From Prorocentrum cordatum (Eukaryota > Sar > Dinophyceae > Prorocentrales > Prorocentraceae): a DNA stretch of 64,000 nucleotides. How positions within the stretch are numbered: position 1 is the first letter of the stretch; the number at the start of each line of letters is the position of its first letter. The notes under the pieces are model-generated. The model ran no database searches. It had not been told where the DNA came from and saw nothing but the letters and a program-made list of their open reading frames with translations. The stretch spans positions 107,359 to 171,358 of the forward strand of contig CAUYUJ010015705.1 in NCBI GenBank assembly GCA_963575745.1, written 5' to 3'. Below, piece after piece: positions 51,045 through 62,566 of this stretch. A program made the position numbers and the translations under genes.

Positions 51045-51410
51045 AGGGGACAGGAGGAGGAGGAGGAGGAGGAGGAGGAGGAGGAGGAGGAGGAGGGGGA
51101 GGGAGGAGGAGGAGGAGGAGGAGGAGGAGGAGGAGGAGGAGGGGGAGGGGGGGGAGGGAGGAGCGCAGAGTGCAGGGGAGGGTGAGGAGTGAGGAGGAGG
51201 AGGAAGGAGGAGGGGGACGGGGATGTGGCACTGGGCGCTGGCGCGCGCGGCATGCGGAGCGCGGGGCGTCGCCGTGATGACGGCCATGTCCGACGCAAGA
51301 GGTCATCGTGTTCTCCTCCTCCCTGTTCGCCTCCTTCTCATCCTCCGCCCTTCTCCTCCTCCTCCTCCTCCTTCCTCTTCCTCATCCGCCTCCTCCTCCT
51401 CCTCCTCCTG
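51045..51410. repeat. GGA tract followed by CCT tract
   Basis: GGA repeats at about 51045-51215 and CCT repeats at about 51350-51410 form another purine-then-pyrimidine pair, the reverse order of the pair at 31 kb. The flanking DNA to 52.0 kb shows no recognised gene. Confidence 0.85.
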
Positions 51411-52005
51411 GGCCCGTTCCTCTCTGCTTCGCCTCTCTCATCTCTCATCGCCTCTCGGTGCGCAGAGCGCAGCGGAGGGGTGGGGAGGAGGAGGGAGGAG
51501 GGGGAATGGGGGGTGAGGAAGGATGAGGAGGAGGATGGAGAAGAAGGAGGGGTCAGCGTCGTCGTCGTCGTCATCGTCGTTCCAAGTTCCAAGGCTACCA
51601 GCGAGACAGAGACCTGGCATCTCGCATCTCGCATCGCTCGGACGTGTGCATTTCTTTCTCGGCGAACACCCTGGAGGAGCATCCTGGATCATCGAGCAAA
51701 ACAACACACGCACGGAACCGAACCATGCACGGGAAATGGACGTCCGAGCGACGGCAAGGAGAGAGAGGATGACAGAGGCGATGTGCTCCGCTCTCCGCGG
51801 TTTCGGATCAGCGCAGCGCATGCCCCCCCGCTGGGCCCGCTGGGCCCTGGGTCTGCCCTCGGCAGTGGCGGCGCCAGGCGCCAGGGGCCAGGGGCGCGAT
51901 GAGGGCAGGGCGGACGAGGAGGAGGAGGAGGAGGAGGACGAAGGATAATCAGAAGTTTAGGTGGAGTGTGGAGTCAGTGGGTAGAGCTGGAATTGGAAGC
52001 AACGC

Positions 52006-52080
52006 GACTCCGACGACGACTCCGACGACGACTCCGACTCCGACTCCGACTCCGACTCCGACTCCGACTCCTCCCTCCGA
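52006..52080 (+). repeat. ACTCCG hexamer microsatellite
   Basis: CGACGACTCC units pass into about eight ACTCCG hexamers. Confidence 0.9.
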
Positions 52081-52267
52081 CGATGACGACGACGTCGACG
52101 ACGACGGGCCCCAATAGGGTTCCAAGATCTCCCTCGCCCCTCACCCCTCACCATCCCTTCCCCTCAGAAAAAGTTAGCGCCTTCTCATCCCCCTAACCCC
52201 TCATCCCGCATCTCCCTCTATCCTTCTCCTTCGCCCTCCCGCGCGCGGCTCGTGGGTCGGAGGTGCC

Positions 52268-53918
52268 ATGGCGGCGGCGCCTGCGCTGCTCCAGGCGGCG
52301 GTGATCACGGACGACGGCGAGGACGCCGAGGAGAGTGTGGTTCCTGAGGAACCACGCGCGAAGAAGGAGAGCTCCGATTCGTCAGAGGATGAGAGTTCTG
52401 AGGCTCGTGGAGGCTTGCAATAATCGTCGTCGTCGTCGTCGTCGTCGTCGTCTTCGTCGTCGTCTTCGTCGTCGTCTCGGTCAGCCAGATAACGTTTCGG
52501 GTTATTGGAGTCTTGCTTGCTGTTGCGGGGAGCCGCGCAGTTCAGCTCCACGGCGGATCCAAGTGACCGCGGAGCAACCCAAGAAGTCCCCAAGAGACCC
52601 CAAACGGGCCCACGATGCTCCCAAGGGGGCCCCAAGAAGGGCCCCAGAGCCCAGAGCGTCGTCGTCGTCGTCGTCGTCGTCTAGGTCATCCAGATAACGT
52701 TTCGGGTTATTGGAGTCTTGCTTGCTGTTGCGGGGAGCCGCGCAGTTTCCCACGTGCCTCCAGGGGGGCGTCAGATCTGATCCACGGCGGATCCAAGTGA
52801 CCACGGACCACGGAGCTCCCCAAGAAGTCCCCCAACGCCCCCAAACGGGCCCACGATGCTCCCAAGGGGGCCCCAAGAACCAAGAACGGCCCCAGAGCGT
52901 CGTCGTCGTCGTCGTGTAGGGCATAGAAGGGCCTGTGATGTTACAGTCTTCCTGGATGGGAATGTACGTCGGCCTAGGGTCGGTAGGGTTAGGGCCTGTA
53001 GGGTTAATAGGATCTGTAGGGCTAGTAAGGTCTGTAGGGTTAGGGTTTGTAGCTGTGGCCCTACGTGCTTGATGGTGTTGCCCTAGGCCTTCGGGCGGTG
53101 TGGGAGAGGGACTTTGAATTCATGGTGGCCCCAGGGCTCTGAGAAGAAGAAGAAGAAGAGGAAGAGGAAGAAAAAGAAGGCGTCTGAGAAAGACAAGGAT
53201 GATGTCGTGGCTCCCAAAGCCAAGGTGGCCAAGCAGAAGTTTTGCAACCTGACTATATGCGAAAAGGCCGCAGTTGAGAAAGAGCGCTTCTGCCGTGAAC
53301 ACGTCAGTCTCGCCAAGTGCGCGTTCGAGGACGCGAAGCGTCAGGGTGTCAAGCAGCAAGCAAAGTTCCAGGATGAGAGGAAGAAAGGTGGTGCCGCGTT
53401 TGAGTCGTCTCTGAACGCATACGCAGCGCAGTGTCAGGAGGGGCTGGGGTCTGGGGACCTCGGTGTCAACATGCAGTCAACGCGCCTAGTAAGGACGCGC
53501 GCCTTCATCTGGGGTACCCTTGCGCCCTTGCCTCTGAGGCCCGTCCTTGCCATTATCACTGGTCGCCCACCGCCCTAAAAAAACAAAACTTCGGCCTCCA
53601 AGGGTCTTGCGTCCTTATCACACGTCCTTAATACACGTTTTGACTGTAGTTGACGAGCACTTGGTGCACTACAACGGGGGATCTGGGATGCGCGCGGTCG
53701 GGGTAGAAGACCGCAGAGCAAGACAGAATTGATGCCGAGGCCGTCTCCCGACCTCTGAAGCTCGGTAGTGCAGTGGTGGGGGGCGGGGGTGAATGAGGGA
53801 AGAGTGATGGTTTGATGGTGGGCTCCCGTTCTCTATCCCCCCCTCTCTATCGCTTTCGTTTCCTCTCTCCTTGCCACTCTCTCCCTCTCCCTCTCTCCCT
53901 CTCCCTCTCCCTCTCCCC

Positions 53919-54001
<83 letters not shown>

Positions 54002-57000
54002 CCTCTCTCCGTGCGTATTGCGTCCAGTCGCCCGATCATTCTTGAGTGTCGCCTCGATGTTATGCTGTGCCTGCCTTCTGGGGCAGGCCCGCGGCAGGGG
54101 CTCGCAGCGCGGATCCTTCGACTGGTGCAAGTTTTACATGACTTACTCCAAGGCGAAGGTTCTGAGAGGGCACATGGGGAGGTTCAGGACTGAAATGCAA
54201 TGGTGAATGTTGCTGCGAGACAGTGGACTTCGATGGAGTAGTCTGCGTGGATGCGCATGTGAATAGTGAGGAGCGAAGAGGGGGAGAAGAAGGAGGAGGA
54301 GCAGGAGGAGGAGGGGGGGGAATAGGAGGCGGAGGGGGAGATCGGATCGGATCTGGACCCCTGCAAACGTGATCCACACGCGGCAATGTGCGGCTCCAGA
54401 GTTAGGAGTTAGAAGCAGGAGGATTGATGGATCAGGATACTATGCTGCACACTCACAGTCCGAAGGGGAGGTGGCCCAGCGCGGCACGAAGGGCGTCATG
54501 AAGCACGAGCGCGCCTTCATCAAGTTCTACGAAGAAGAGCACGGGTGCTCTCCCGACGAGGCCCCTTCGACGAGGGAGGGGCGACGTGTGAATTGTCGGA
54601 TGGGCGGCTGGAGCCGAGGGGCGCTGGGGAGGAGGAGGAGGAGGAGGAGGAGGAGGAGGAGGAGGAGGAGGAGGAGAGGAGGAGGGGGAGGAGGAGGAGG
54701 AGGAGGAAGGTGAGGAGGAGGAGGAGGAGGAGGAGGACGAGGGGTGGAGAGTGATTGATGGGAAGGGGGGAGGATGTGGTAGGGAGAAGGAAGAGGGACT
54801 GCTAAAGCGAGTGCGGCGGTGTTGCATGTGCGTACCGTTGGTGACATGGTGTCATTGCCTAATCTTATATCCTCTCCCTCTTCCCCTTCCCCTCCATTTC
54901 ATGTTACCGCATCCCCCACGATCCTCCTTTCTTTTTATGACTCCGTGCTTTCTTCCCCCCCCCGTCCCTCACTACAGTCAAAACGTGTATTAAGGGTGGG
55001 TGGTAAGGGCGCAAGACCCTTGGAGGCCGAAGCGGGGTCTCTTGGGGCGGCGGGCGCCAGTGAAAACAGCACAGGGCAGGCCGCAGGCGCAAGGACGCAA
55101 GGGCACCCTAGGTGAAGGCGCGCGTCCTTACTAGGCGCGTTGACTGCATCACGTCCGCGCCCCCCGACCCCCTATGCCCGAGGCGAGGGGGAAGTGGGCC
55201 GCCGCCAGCGTGGACCCGCACGTGGAGAAGGACATGAAAGGCCCTGGGGGGAGCCTGCGCGCCTGGACAAACATTGAAGATTTTATCACATTCTTCGACG
55301 AGGGGCGCATTGCTGCGAACCTCACCATGGGAGACAAATAGAAGAAAAACCCGAAGGAGGCCGACCTGCGTCGGTATGAGGATGAGGTCAACGCAGCTGG
55401 CGGGTCTTGGCATAGCAACCTTCTCGCTGGCGTGGCAGGGTCGTCTCGCTCGGGCCCGTCTAAGTTCGTTGAGGACGCTCCGAAGGTCGATGAGGATTCG
55501 CAGGTGGAGCATAAGGAGTCACTAACCGAGGACGACCAGAAGACTAGCACGCGTGGTCGGCGCTCCCGCAGTCGTTCGGCCAGGAGGCGGCAACCCGCTG
55601 CGTCGCCAGACGGTCACCGCAGAAACACAAAATACACCAAGTCCTGGATGTGGATGAGGAGGAGGAGGAGGATGAAGATGAGGAGGAGGAGGAGGTGGAG
55701 GAGGGGGAGGATTGATGAGGGATGCGGGGGATGAGGATGAGGACGAGGATGAGGAGGAGCCAGCCGAAAACACAGGATCCTGTCATTGCAACCTCGGGGC
55801 AGGCCCCAGACATATCATCCCATGTCGGGGAAGGCAGAGCTGGAAGCTGGGGGATGAGGAATGAGGAGGGGGAGGATGAGGAGTTCGTATTGTGTTCGGG
55901 TTTCTTGATCGCGCCATGGTCGAGGTGTGAGTGCAGACCATGGCCGTTCAAGCATCGTCGGCGCTTCCGCGTCGAAGGGGGCGCGCGCCCACACCGTCGA
56001 GGACTCAGAGGATGATGATCAGATGTCTGAGGACGGTGTTGAGCCGAAGGTGCAGTGGGGTGACCAGGCAACGACTGCATTTGGCAAGTGGCAGCGAGGG
56101 GTCGACAAGCTAACTCCAGATTTGATGAAGCAGAGCGATCAGCTTCTGGAGTTGGTGCAGGGTGCGGTATGCCAGCAATGGCCTCTCGCATCGGGCGTGG
56201 CCATGGCACTGAACGGTGCCGTGCTCAAGTGCGTCACGCTGGCTCGGATCTTCTCGATTGAGACGCCACTGCCGACTCTCCAGGAAGCCTGTCGAGCGTC
56301 ATTCCCGATTCATCCAAGCTGGTTTTTGAAACGTTTCGAGGTTCTGTGGTTGCCCGTCTTAGATGGGGTGGTCTTGGGCAAGCGGAGGCGCAGGGAGAGG
56401 GGGTTGCGATGATGCGCGTCACTCTCGCCAGGAGTTCACGCGCTTCACGAACCCCAATGACGTCCTCGAGTACGTGAAGAAGTGCACGGTCGACAACGCT
56501 GCTCCCGCGGGGCGCCCCGTTTCGCGCTCGGAGGGGCAGTGGGGGATAGCATGCAGTGCGGAAGATGATGCAGCTTGGCGTGAAGGTACGGCGAGGGTGT
56601 TAGAGCAGGTCAGCATTCAAGCATCGCAGGATCGGTTTGGCATCATCATCATCATCATCATCATCAGCAGCATCGCCAACATCATCAGCAACAGCGTCAT
56701 CAACATCATCCTCATCCTCGTCCTCGCGCTCGGAGTCAGACTCGCCCTCGTTCTCGTCCTCGTCCTCCTCGATCTGAAACCGATCGGTTCCAAGTTCGCT
56801 CTGAGACCGCTCGGTGAGTGCGACCAGCTAGCGCGTTAGAGGCAGCAGCATGGCGCACGGACAGGGGAGGCCGACAAGTCCTTGGTTGAGTTCTTCCAGT
56901 GGTGCACGGACCAGAAGAGGCAGCTACCGCACAAGCATGATGTGTTGCGCCCGTGGTCCGAGCTCCAGTCGAGGGCCGAGATGCTTGCTGGTGCGGTCTG

Positions 57001-60000
57001 ATGTTCCCTCCGCCCCTGTCTATGCATATATCTATGTATATCTGTCCTGTTCTCCATCCCTCGTCCCCTCCCTCCCTCCCTCCCTCCCTCCCTTTCTCTC
57101 TCGCTCTCTCTACCTCTCTCTCTTTCTCCCCCTCTCCCCCCCCCTCTCTCTCTCTCTCTCTCTCTTTTTTCTTCTCTCTCTCTCTCGCACTCTCTCTCCC
57201 TCTCTCTCTCTCTCCCTCCCTCTCCTCTCTATCCTCTCTCTCCCTCTCTCTCTCTCTTCTCCCTCTGTCTGTCGATCTCGCTGTCTGTTATGCCTGCCTG
57301 TCTGTCTGGCTGCCTGCCTGCATGTCTGTCCGTCCGTCAGTCCGTCTGTCTGTATGTCTGCCTGTATGTCAGCATCTCCCTCTCTGCTCTCTCTGCCCCG
57401 CGGTCTGTGACAAGAAATCGTTCGACGACCTTTCCAAGACCTTGACTCAGCAGTCCGAGTCCATCAACAACTTGGTGAAGTCGCTGCGGACCGCCGTGAA
57501 GGGCGCCCAGACGGCTGCGAAGACGCAGAGGGCCAATGAGCAGGCTGCAGCGCAGAGGGTCTTGAGGGAGAAGGAGGTCAAGATGAAGACGTTCGTCAAG
57601 GAGATCCCTCCCTCTCACCATCATTCTCGCGCCCCCCCGCGTCTCACGACGAGGACGGTAATGATGGTGGTAATGGCGATGGTGATGGTGATGTTGATGA
57701 TGATGGTGGTCCCCATGGCGATGATGATGATGATGATGCTGATGTTGGTGATGATCATGATGATGGTGGTGGTAATGATGATGCTTGTGATGATGATGGT
57801 GATGCTGAGCCTGTTGATGGTGAGGATGCTGATAGTGATGGGGTGAGATGAGCTGTGGGTGAAGATGTTGATGATGATTTTCATGGTGATGGTGATGCTG
57901 ATGATGATGCGAGAGGACCTGCGCAAGGCCAGTGGCAAGGGCAACGTTGCGATTGGCGAGGCGATCATGGAGTGGGCCACCGTCGGCAGCACGAAAGTTG
58001 ACACGATCCCAGTGATCTCGACGGCTCAGGTCCCGAAGTACCTCGACAAGAATGTGCCGTTCTTAGTGAAGGACGCGGTCAACGTGATGGAGCGGGGACA
58101 CGCTGCTGCCCTGACCACCTTGATGACGCAGTGGCAGCAGAAAGGCCCCTCGATCGGAGCTGGTCGGAAACAATCCCAATGTCCACTTGCTCATGTGGGC
58201 CCGTTCATGGAGCTGCGGGCGCCGTTCGTTGGATGGATCGAGGACTGGACACAAGGCCCCCGTTGGGTCGAATGGGGAGGGGGAGGGCATGAGGATGTTC
58301 AAGGGGAGGGGGATATGATGAGAGGGGTGGGGAGGAGGAGGAGAATGAGGAGAAGGAGGATGAGGAGGAGGAGGAGGAGGAGGAGGACATACCTGAGGTA
58401 TGAGGAGGATGAGGACAAAGAGGGAGAGGAGCGGGGACCAAATCGACCACCCCTCTCAGCTTACATTCCGCATCTACGGTCGCACACAGTCCAGGAGGCT
58501 TCACATGATCATGAGTAGCATGAGCAGGATGAGCATGAAGAGACGGAGCGGGAGGAATGAGGCGATCACGTTCATGGTAACAACGGCAGGGGTAGGATGC
58601 CTTCGGCTCTCTGCCTCAGTTGCGTCGTTGCCGCTCCGCCAGAAGCTTGACAGGGTGTTCTTCAGCTTCCAGAGTGCTGGCAACGTCTTCTGTGGCAACG
58701 AGACGGCGTGCCTGCCGAGCATTCGCTTTCAGTGCGCTGGCACCCGCCACGGCATGATGGTCAAAGCTGAGGACTGGGCAAACCTGTTGGCGAAGAACAG
58801 CGGCGATGACGCCGCCCCCGTGAGCTTCCCGAGCCTCGTCAACGCGTTGAAGGCTGCGAAGTCGCTCGACATCGACCTTGGCATCGCAGTGCATGGAGGC
58901 ACCCACAAGCACGACATGCTGCTGTACACCCCTGCGGGCTACCTCATCGGCGAGAAGGCCATTGCGGACAGCTTTGGTGTGAGGATCTCGCTCGGCAACG
59001 TCAGGATCGGGAGAGCTTGCGAGCTCGCGTTCAAGGCACTGGACAGCATCAGCAGGATTGCGGAGGTGCTCTGGGTAACGTCGGAGAAGGGCGTGGATGG
59101 AGGATGAGGAGAAGGAGTACTGAGGAGGATGAGGAGCAGGAGCCAGAGGGGGAGGAGAAAGAGGAGGAGGATGAGGAGGGGGAGGAAAAGGATGAGGAGG
59201 AGGAGGAGGAGGAAGGGGAGACGGAGGAGGAGGAGGAGGAGGAGGAGGATGCGGATGAGGAGGAGGAGCTGGAGGAGAAGGATGAGGAGGGGGGGAAGGA
59301 TGAGGACGAGGATGATGATAAATAGGAATCAGCCGACAGTACGGCAACACCTCCCCCTTCCCTTCCTGTTTCGCTTGGTTGCCTGGTGTTTCTGTTCCAT
59401 ATCCTGCTTCGTCTCATCACCCCCCCTCGTCCTGCATTCGGCCCGCAGGCCCCTGACATCCAGTGCATGCAGTCCGTGAGGGCGGCCCTGCAGGCCAAGC
59501 TGCAGATGGCGTGCGACACCGAGACGCTGCCGGCGTCGGGCGATGAGCTGGAACGCCAAAGGCAGGCACCCGCTGCTACGGCGGAGCTCGCGAAGAAGGA
59601 GGCTGAGGATCAGAGGATCGCCGATGCCGCTGCGGAGCAGGAGCGCCTCAGGAAGGAGGCCGAGGATAAGCTGATCGCCGATGCCGCTGCGGAGCAGGAG
59701 CGCCTCATGAAGGATGCCGATGATAAGCAGATCGCCGATGTGGCTGCGGCGGAGGAGCGCGCGAAGAAGGAGGCTGAGGATAAGCTGATTGCCGATGCCG
59801 CTGCGGATCAGGAGCGCCTCGTGAAGGAGGCTGGGGATAAGCAGATCGCCGATGCCGCGGCGGCGGAGGAGCTCGCGAAGACGGATGCTGAGGATCAGAG
59901 GATCGCCGATGCCGCTGCGGAACAGGAGCGCCTCGTGAAGGAGGCCGAGGATAAGCAGATCGCCGATGCCGCGGCGGCGGAGGAGCGCGCGAAGACGGAT

Positions 60001-60513
60001 GCTGGGGATAAGCGGATCGCCGACGCCGCTGCGGAGCAGGAGCGCCTCAGGAAGGAGACTGAGGATACTCAGATCGCCGACGTTGCGTCGGCGGAGAAGC
60101 TCGCCGAGAAGGAGGCTGAGGATCAGAGGATCGCCGATGCCGCTGCGGAGCAGGAGCGCCTCAGGAAGGAGGCCGAGGATAAGCAGGTCGCCGAGGTCGC
60201 GGGGGCTGAGGAGCGCGCGACGGAGGAGACTGAGGATACGAAGATCGCCGATGCCGCTGCGGAGCAGGAGCGCCTCAAGGAGGCCGAGGGGGGGCAAGGC
60301 GTCGCCAGCGCCGCTGCGGTGGATGAGGACTCAGCGTCCCTAGCTGCGATCGCGGCGGATACTGGGCGCCGCAAAAGACAGGAGGCTGCTGCTGCGAAGA
60401 GGGCCGCCAAGAAGAAAGCAGAGGAGGATCGCCAGGTAGCTGCGAACGCTGAGAAGTTCAAGCAGTGCATGCAGATCGGCAGCAGCGGCAAGCGCAGCAG
60501 CGGCAGTAAGTAG
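52268..60513 (+). CDS. 12-exon gene: Cys/His N-terminal region, unknown core, coiled-coil repeat C-terminus
   Basis: Start ATG at 52268 sits in GCCATGG ([19 protein letters not shown]). Proposed exons: 52268-52402, 53135-53437, 54087-54158, 54459-54560, 55183-55609, 55937-56283, 56432-56608, 56870-56995, 57403-57600, 57916-58140, 58643-59065 and 59449-60513. They total exactly 1,200 codons including TAG. Exon 2 has a Lys-rich block, then [20 protein letters not shown] and CREH, a possible Cys/His metal site. Exon 3 reads [12 protein letters not shown], exon 4 [16 protein letters not shown], exon 5 [15 protein letters not shown], exon 11 [19 protein letters not shown]. Exon 12 is a run of 19-residue Ala/Glu repeats predicted to be a long coiled coil, then a Lys/Ser tail. 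An in-frame TAG in exon 5 (55339) breaks the ORF. No family name is known to me; the layout recalls multi-copy dinoflagellate proteins of unknown function. Borders of introns 1, 3, 5, 10 and 11 are the least certain. Confidence 0.55.
52424..52910 (+). repeat. ~205-bp tandem duplication within intron 1
   Basis: CAGATAACGTTTCGGGTTAT occurs at 52486 and 52691, each preceded by TCG repeats and followed by GCTTGCTGTTGCGGGGAGCC and GGCGGATCCAAGTGACC. A third TCG tract closes the block at 52898. The second copy has an extra 30-odd bp. Confidence 0.9.
52968..53062 (+). repeat. telomere-like TGTAGGGTTAGGG repeats
   Basis: Six to seven units of (C)TGTAGGGTTAGGG-like sequence within intron 1 of the 12-exon gene. 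It differs from the TTTAGGG tracts at 17-24 kb. Confidence 0.7.
53474..53646 (+). mobile_element. MITE-like element, copy 1 (intron 2)
   Basis: A 173-bp block starts CAGTCAACGCGCCTAGTAAGG and ends ACACGTTTTGACTG. It is matched in reverse orientation at 54975-55146 with about 80% identity by eye. The ends CAGTCAA and TTGACTG are inverted repeats. It is noncoding and sits in the proposed second intron. Similarity to the second copy may extend some 30 bp beyond the left end, so the true limits are uncertain. Confidence 0.65.
53920..53998. repeat. (TC)n microsatellite in intron 2
   Basis: Almost pure TC with one TATC interruption. A second TC-rich tract of this kind fills intron 8 at about 57085-57265. 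Confidence 0.95.
54975..55146 (-). mobile_element. MITE-like element, copy 2, inverted (intron 4)
   Basis: A 172-bp reverse-orientation copy of the element at 53474-53646. Shared blocks include CTTACTAGGCGCGTTGACTG at its right end, AGACCCTTGGAGGCCGAAG inside and CAGTCAAAACGTGTATTAAGG at its left end. It lies in the proposed fourth intron, ending 36 bp before exon 5. Confidence 0.65.
59592..60290 (+). repeat. 57-bp coding minisatellite, about 12 copies
   Basis: Units of 57 bp encode 19 residues such as [19 protein letters not shown]. The last four residues alternate between AEQERLR-like and AAEERAK-like types, so a 114-bp dimer is visible for much of the array. All copies keep frame, and lengths are conserved until a one-codon loss in the final units. 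Confidence 0.93.
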
Positions 60514-61075
60514 GTAGCGGCAGGCGCCGCGCAGGAGTCCAGGGATGGACGGGATGGGGGGAACGTGGTGACGATGAATATGGATGTCGAGGGACGAGGG
60601 TAATCAGGATGAGAGCGGGATAGCATTAGGCAAGTATTTGGTGTTAGATGTTGGGCGCTAGGGAGGAAGGTGTCAGAACGAGGGGTTGCAGACAGCAAGC
60701 TCGCGGGTTTTAAACTGAATGCAGATCGCGGGCGAAATCTGGCATGTGCGATATGCGTGGGCTGACTGGCTGACTAATCTCCTGTGTCGCCGCAATGGGG
60801 CGCGAAGACAACCCTCTGCGGTCTGGGCCGCTGGCCCACGAAGCATCTCTGTCTCCACAGCGTTCCCGCGATGGTGCGAAGATAAAGCGCGACGTTGAGT
60901 GGTCAGATTCACCATCGTACCTCATTCCTACCCTCATCTCCTCCCCCTCCTGTTCTACGTCTGCACCCTCATCTCATGGGTCGTCTCCTTCCCCGTGGTT
61001 CTCTCTCGTCTCCCTCACTTCCCTGCTCTCCGCGCCCCCTCTTCTCACCCTTCCTTCCCCCATCCGTCCTCTGTC
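60514..61075 (+). other. intergenic; one weak exon candidate
   Basis: ATG at 60795 begins MGREDNPLRSGPLAHEASLS and runs in unique sequence to about 60905. It might be a first exon of the gene at 62.6 kb, but no splice pairing was found. The rest shows nothing recognisable. Confidence 0.25.
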
Positions 61076-61915
61076 CTCCTCCCATCGTCCGCTGCATGCT
61101 GGACTTCGCCTGCGATGCAAGGGCGCAAGGCCTGTGGCCTGCGCCAGCCAGCGCGCAAGCGCGCGCTGGCGCGACTGCGCCTTGCCGCGCTTGAGGGTGG
61201 CCTCGCCTTTCTCCGTTTATCATGCCTCGTTTGGTTGTGGTCCACTCCGTGTCCAATATTGCTACATGTCCCTGTCCCCTTTCCCTGTACCACCATATCC
61301 CCACGTCCGCTCTACCCCTCTATTTCGATCTCCGTCCTCTGTTTCTTGTGTCCTCCTCCCATCGTCCGCTGCATGCTGGACTTCGCCAGCGAATCAAGGG
61401 CGCCAGGCCTGTGGCCTGCGCCGGCCAGCGCGCAAGCGCGCGAAGGCGCGACTGCGCCTTGCCGCGCTCGAATGTGGCCTCTCCTTTCTCAGTTTATCAT
61501 GCCTCGTTTGGTGGTGCCACTCCGTGTCCAATATTGCCACATGTCACTGTCCCCCTTTCCCTGTACCACCGTATCCCCACGTCCGCTCTCCCCCTTTATT
61601 TCGTTATCCGTCCTCTGTTTCTTGTGTCCTCCTCCCAGCGTCCGCTGAATGCTGGACTTCGATAGCGAATCACGGGCGCCAGGCCTGTGGCCTGCGCCAG
61701 CCAGCGCGCAAGCGCGCAGCCGCGAATACGCCTTGCCGCGCTCGAAGGTGGCCTCGCCTTTCTCCGTTTATCATGACTCGTTTGGTTGTGGTCCACTCCG
61801 TTTCCAATATTTCTACATGTCCCCGTCCCCTTTCCCTGTACCACCATGCCCCCGCGCCCGCTCTGCCCTTTTTATTTCGTTCTCCGTCATCTGTTTCCTG
61901 TGTCACCTCGCGTGT
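61076..61915 (+). repeat. ~276-bp tandem repeat, 3 copies
   Basis: TCGTCCGCTGCATGCTGGAC-like starts occur at about 61085, 61362 and 61637. Each unit has GGCCTGTGGCCTGCGCC, GCGCGCAAGCGCGC and TTTCTC(C/A)GTTTATCATG. A partial copy of the unit's end precedes the first. Confidence 0.9.
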
Positions 61916-62006
61916 GCGCGAGCACACGCGCGCGCAAGCGCACATGCACACACACACACACACGCACACACGCACACACACGCGCACACACACACACACA
62001 CACACG

Positions 62007-62050
<44 letters not shown>

Positions 62051-62165
62051 CACGCCCACACGCCCACGCACATACACATGCACGAACACACACAAACGCA
62101 CACACACACACACACACATGCATGCACGCACGCACGCACGCACACACGCACACACACACACGCAC
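61905..62165. repeat. (CA)n microsatellite with CG interruptions
   Basis: ACACAC/CGCACA repeats over about 250 bp directly after the 276-bp array. Confidence 0.95.
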
Positions 62166-62566
62166 TCACGCGTTCTCTCGCTCCCTATCGATGGCCCCGT
62201 GCTGCCCGAGCGCGGCTCGCACGCGCTCGTGCGGGGGCGTGCAGAGCGCAGACAAAGCGATGCCCATTAGGCGTTGATGGGGGTGGTGGCGTCTGGGGGC
62301 TGGACCGTCTTGCAGTCGGAGCTCGTTGGCAGGTCGGCCTTGCCAAATCAAGGGAACCCGCATCGTATCATATCGCTTTTCGGTCCCGCGTTGCCCTCGG
62401 AAGTGTCTTGTGTATTGTGCCCTCTTGGATATCATGCCGAATCAACTCTGATTGCACTGTGCCGTTGTATTTGGCTTCGTCGGCGCCGTCCGTCCACATC
62501 GTCGTCGGCGTCGTCGTCGCTCCTCCTTTCCCTCCTTCTCCTCGCCAGCGGAAGCGAGCCGCCGAG

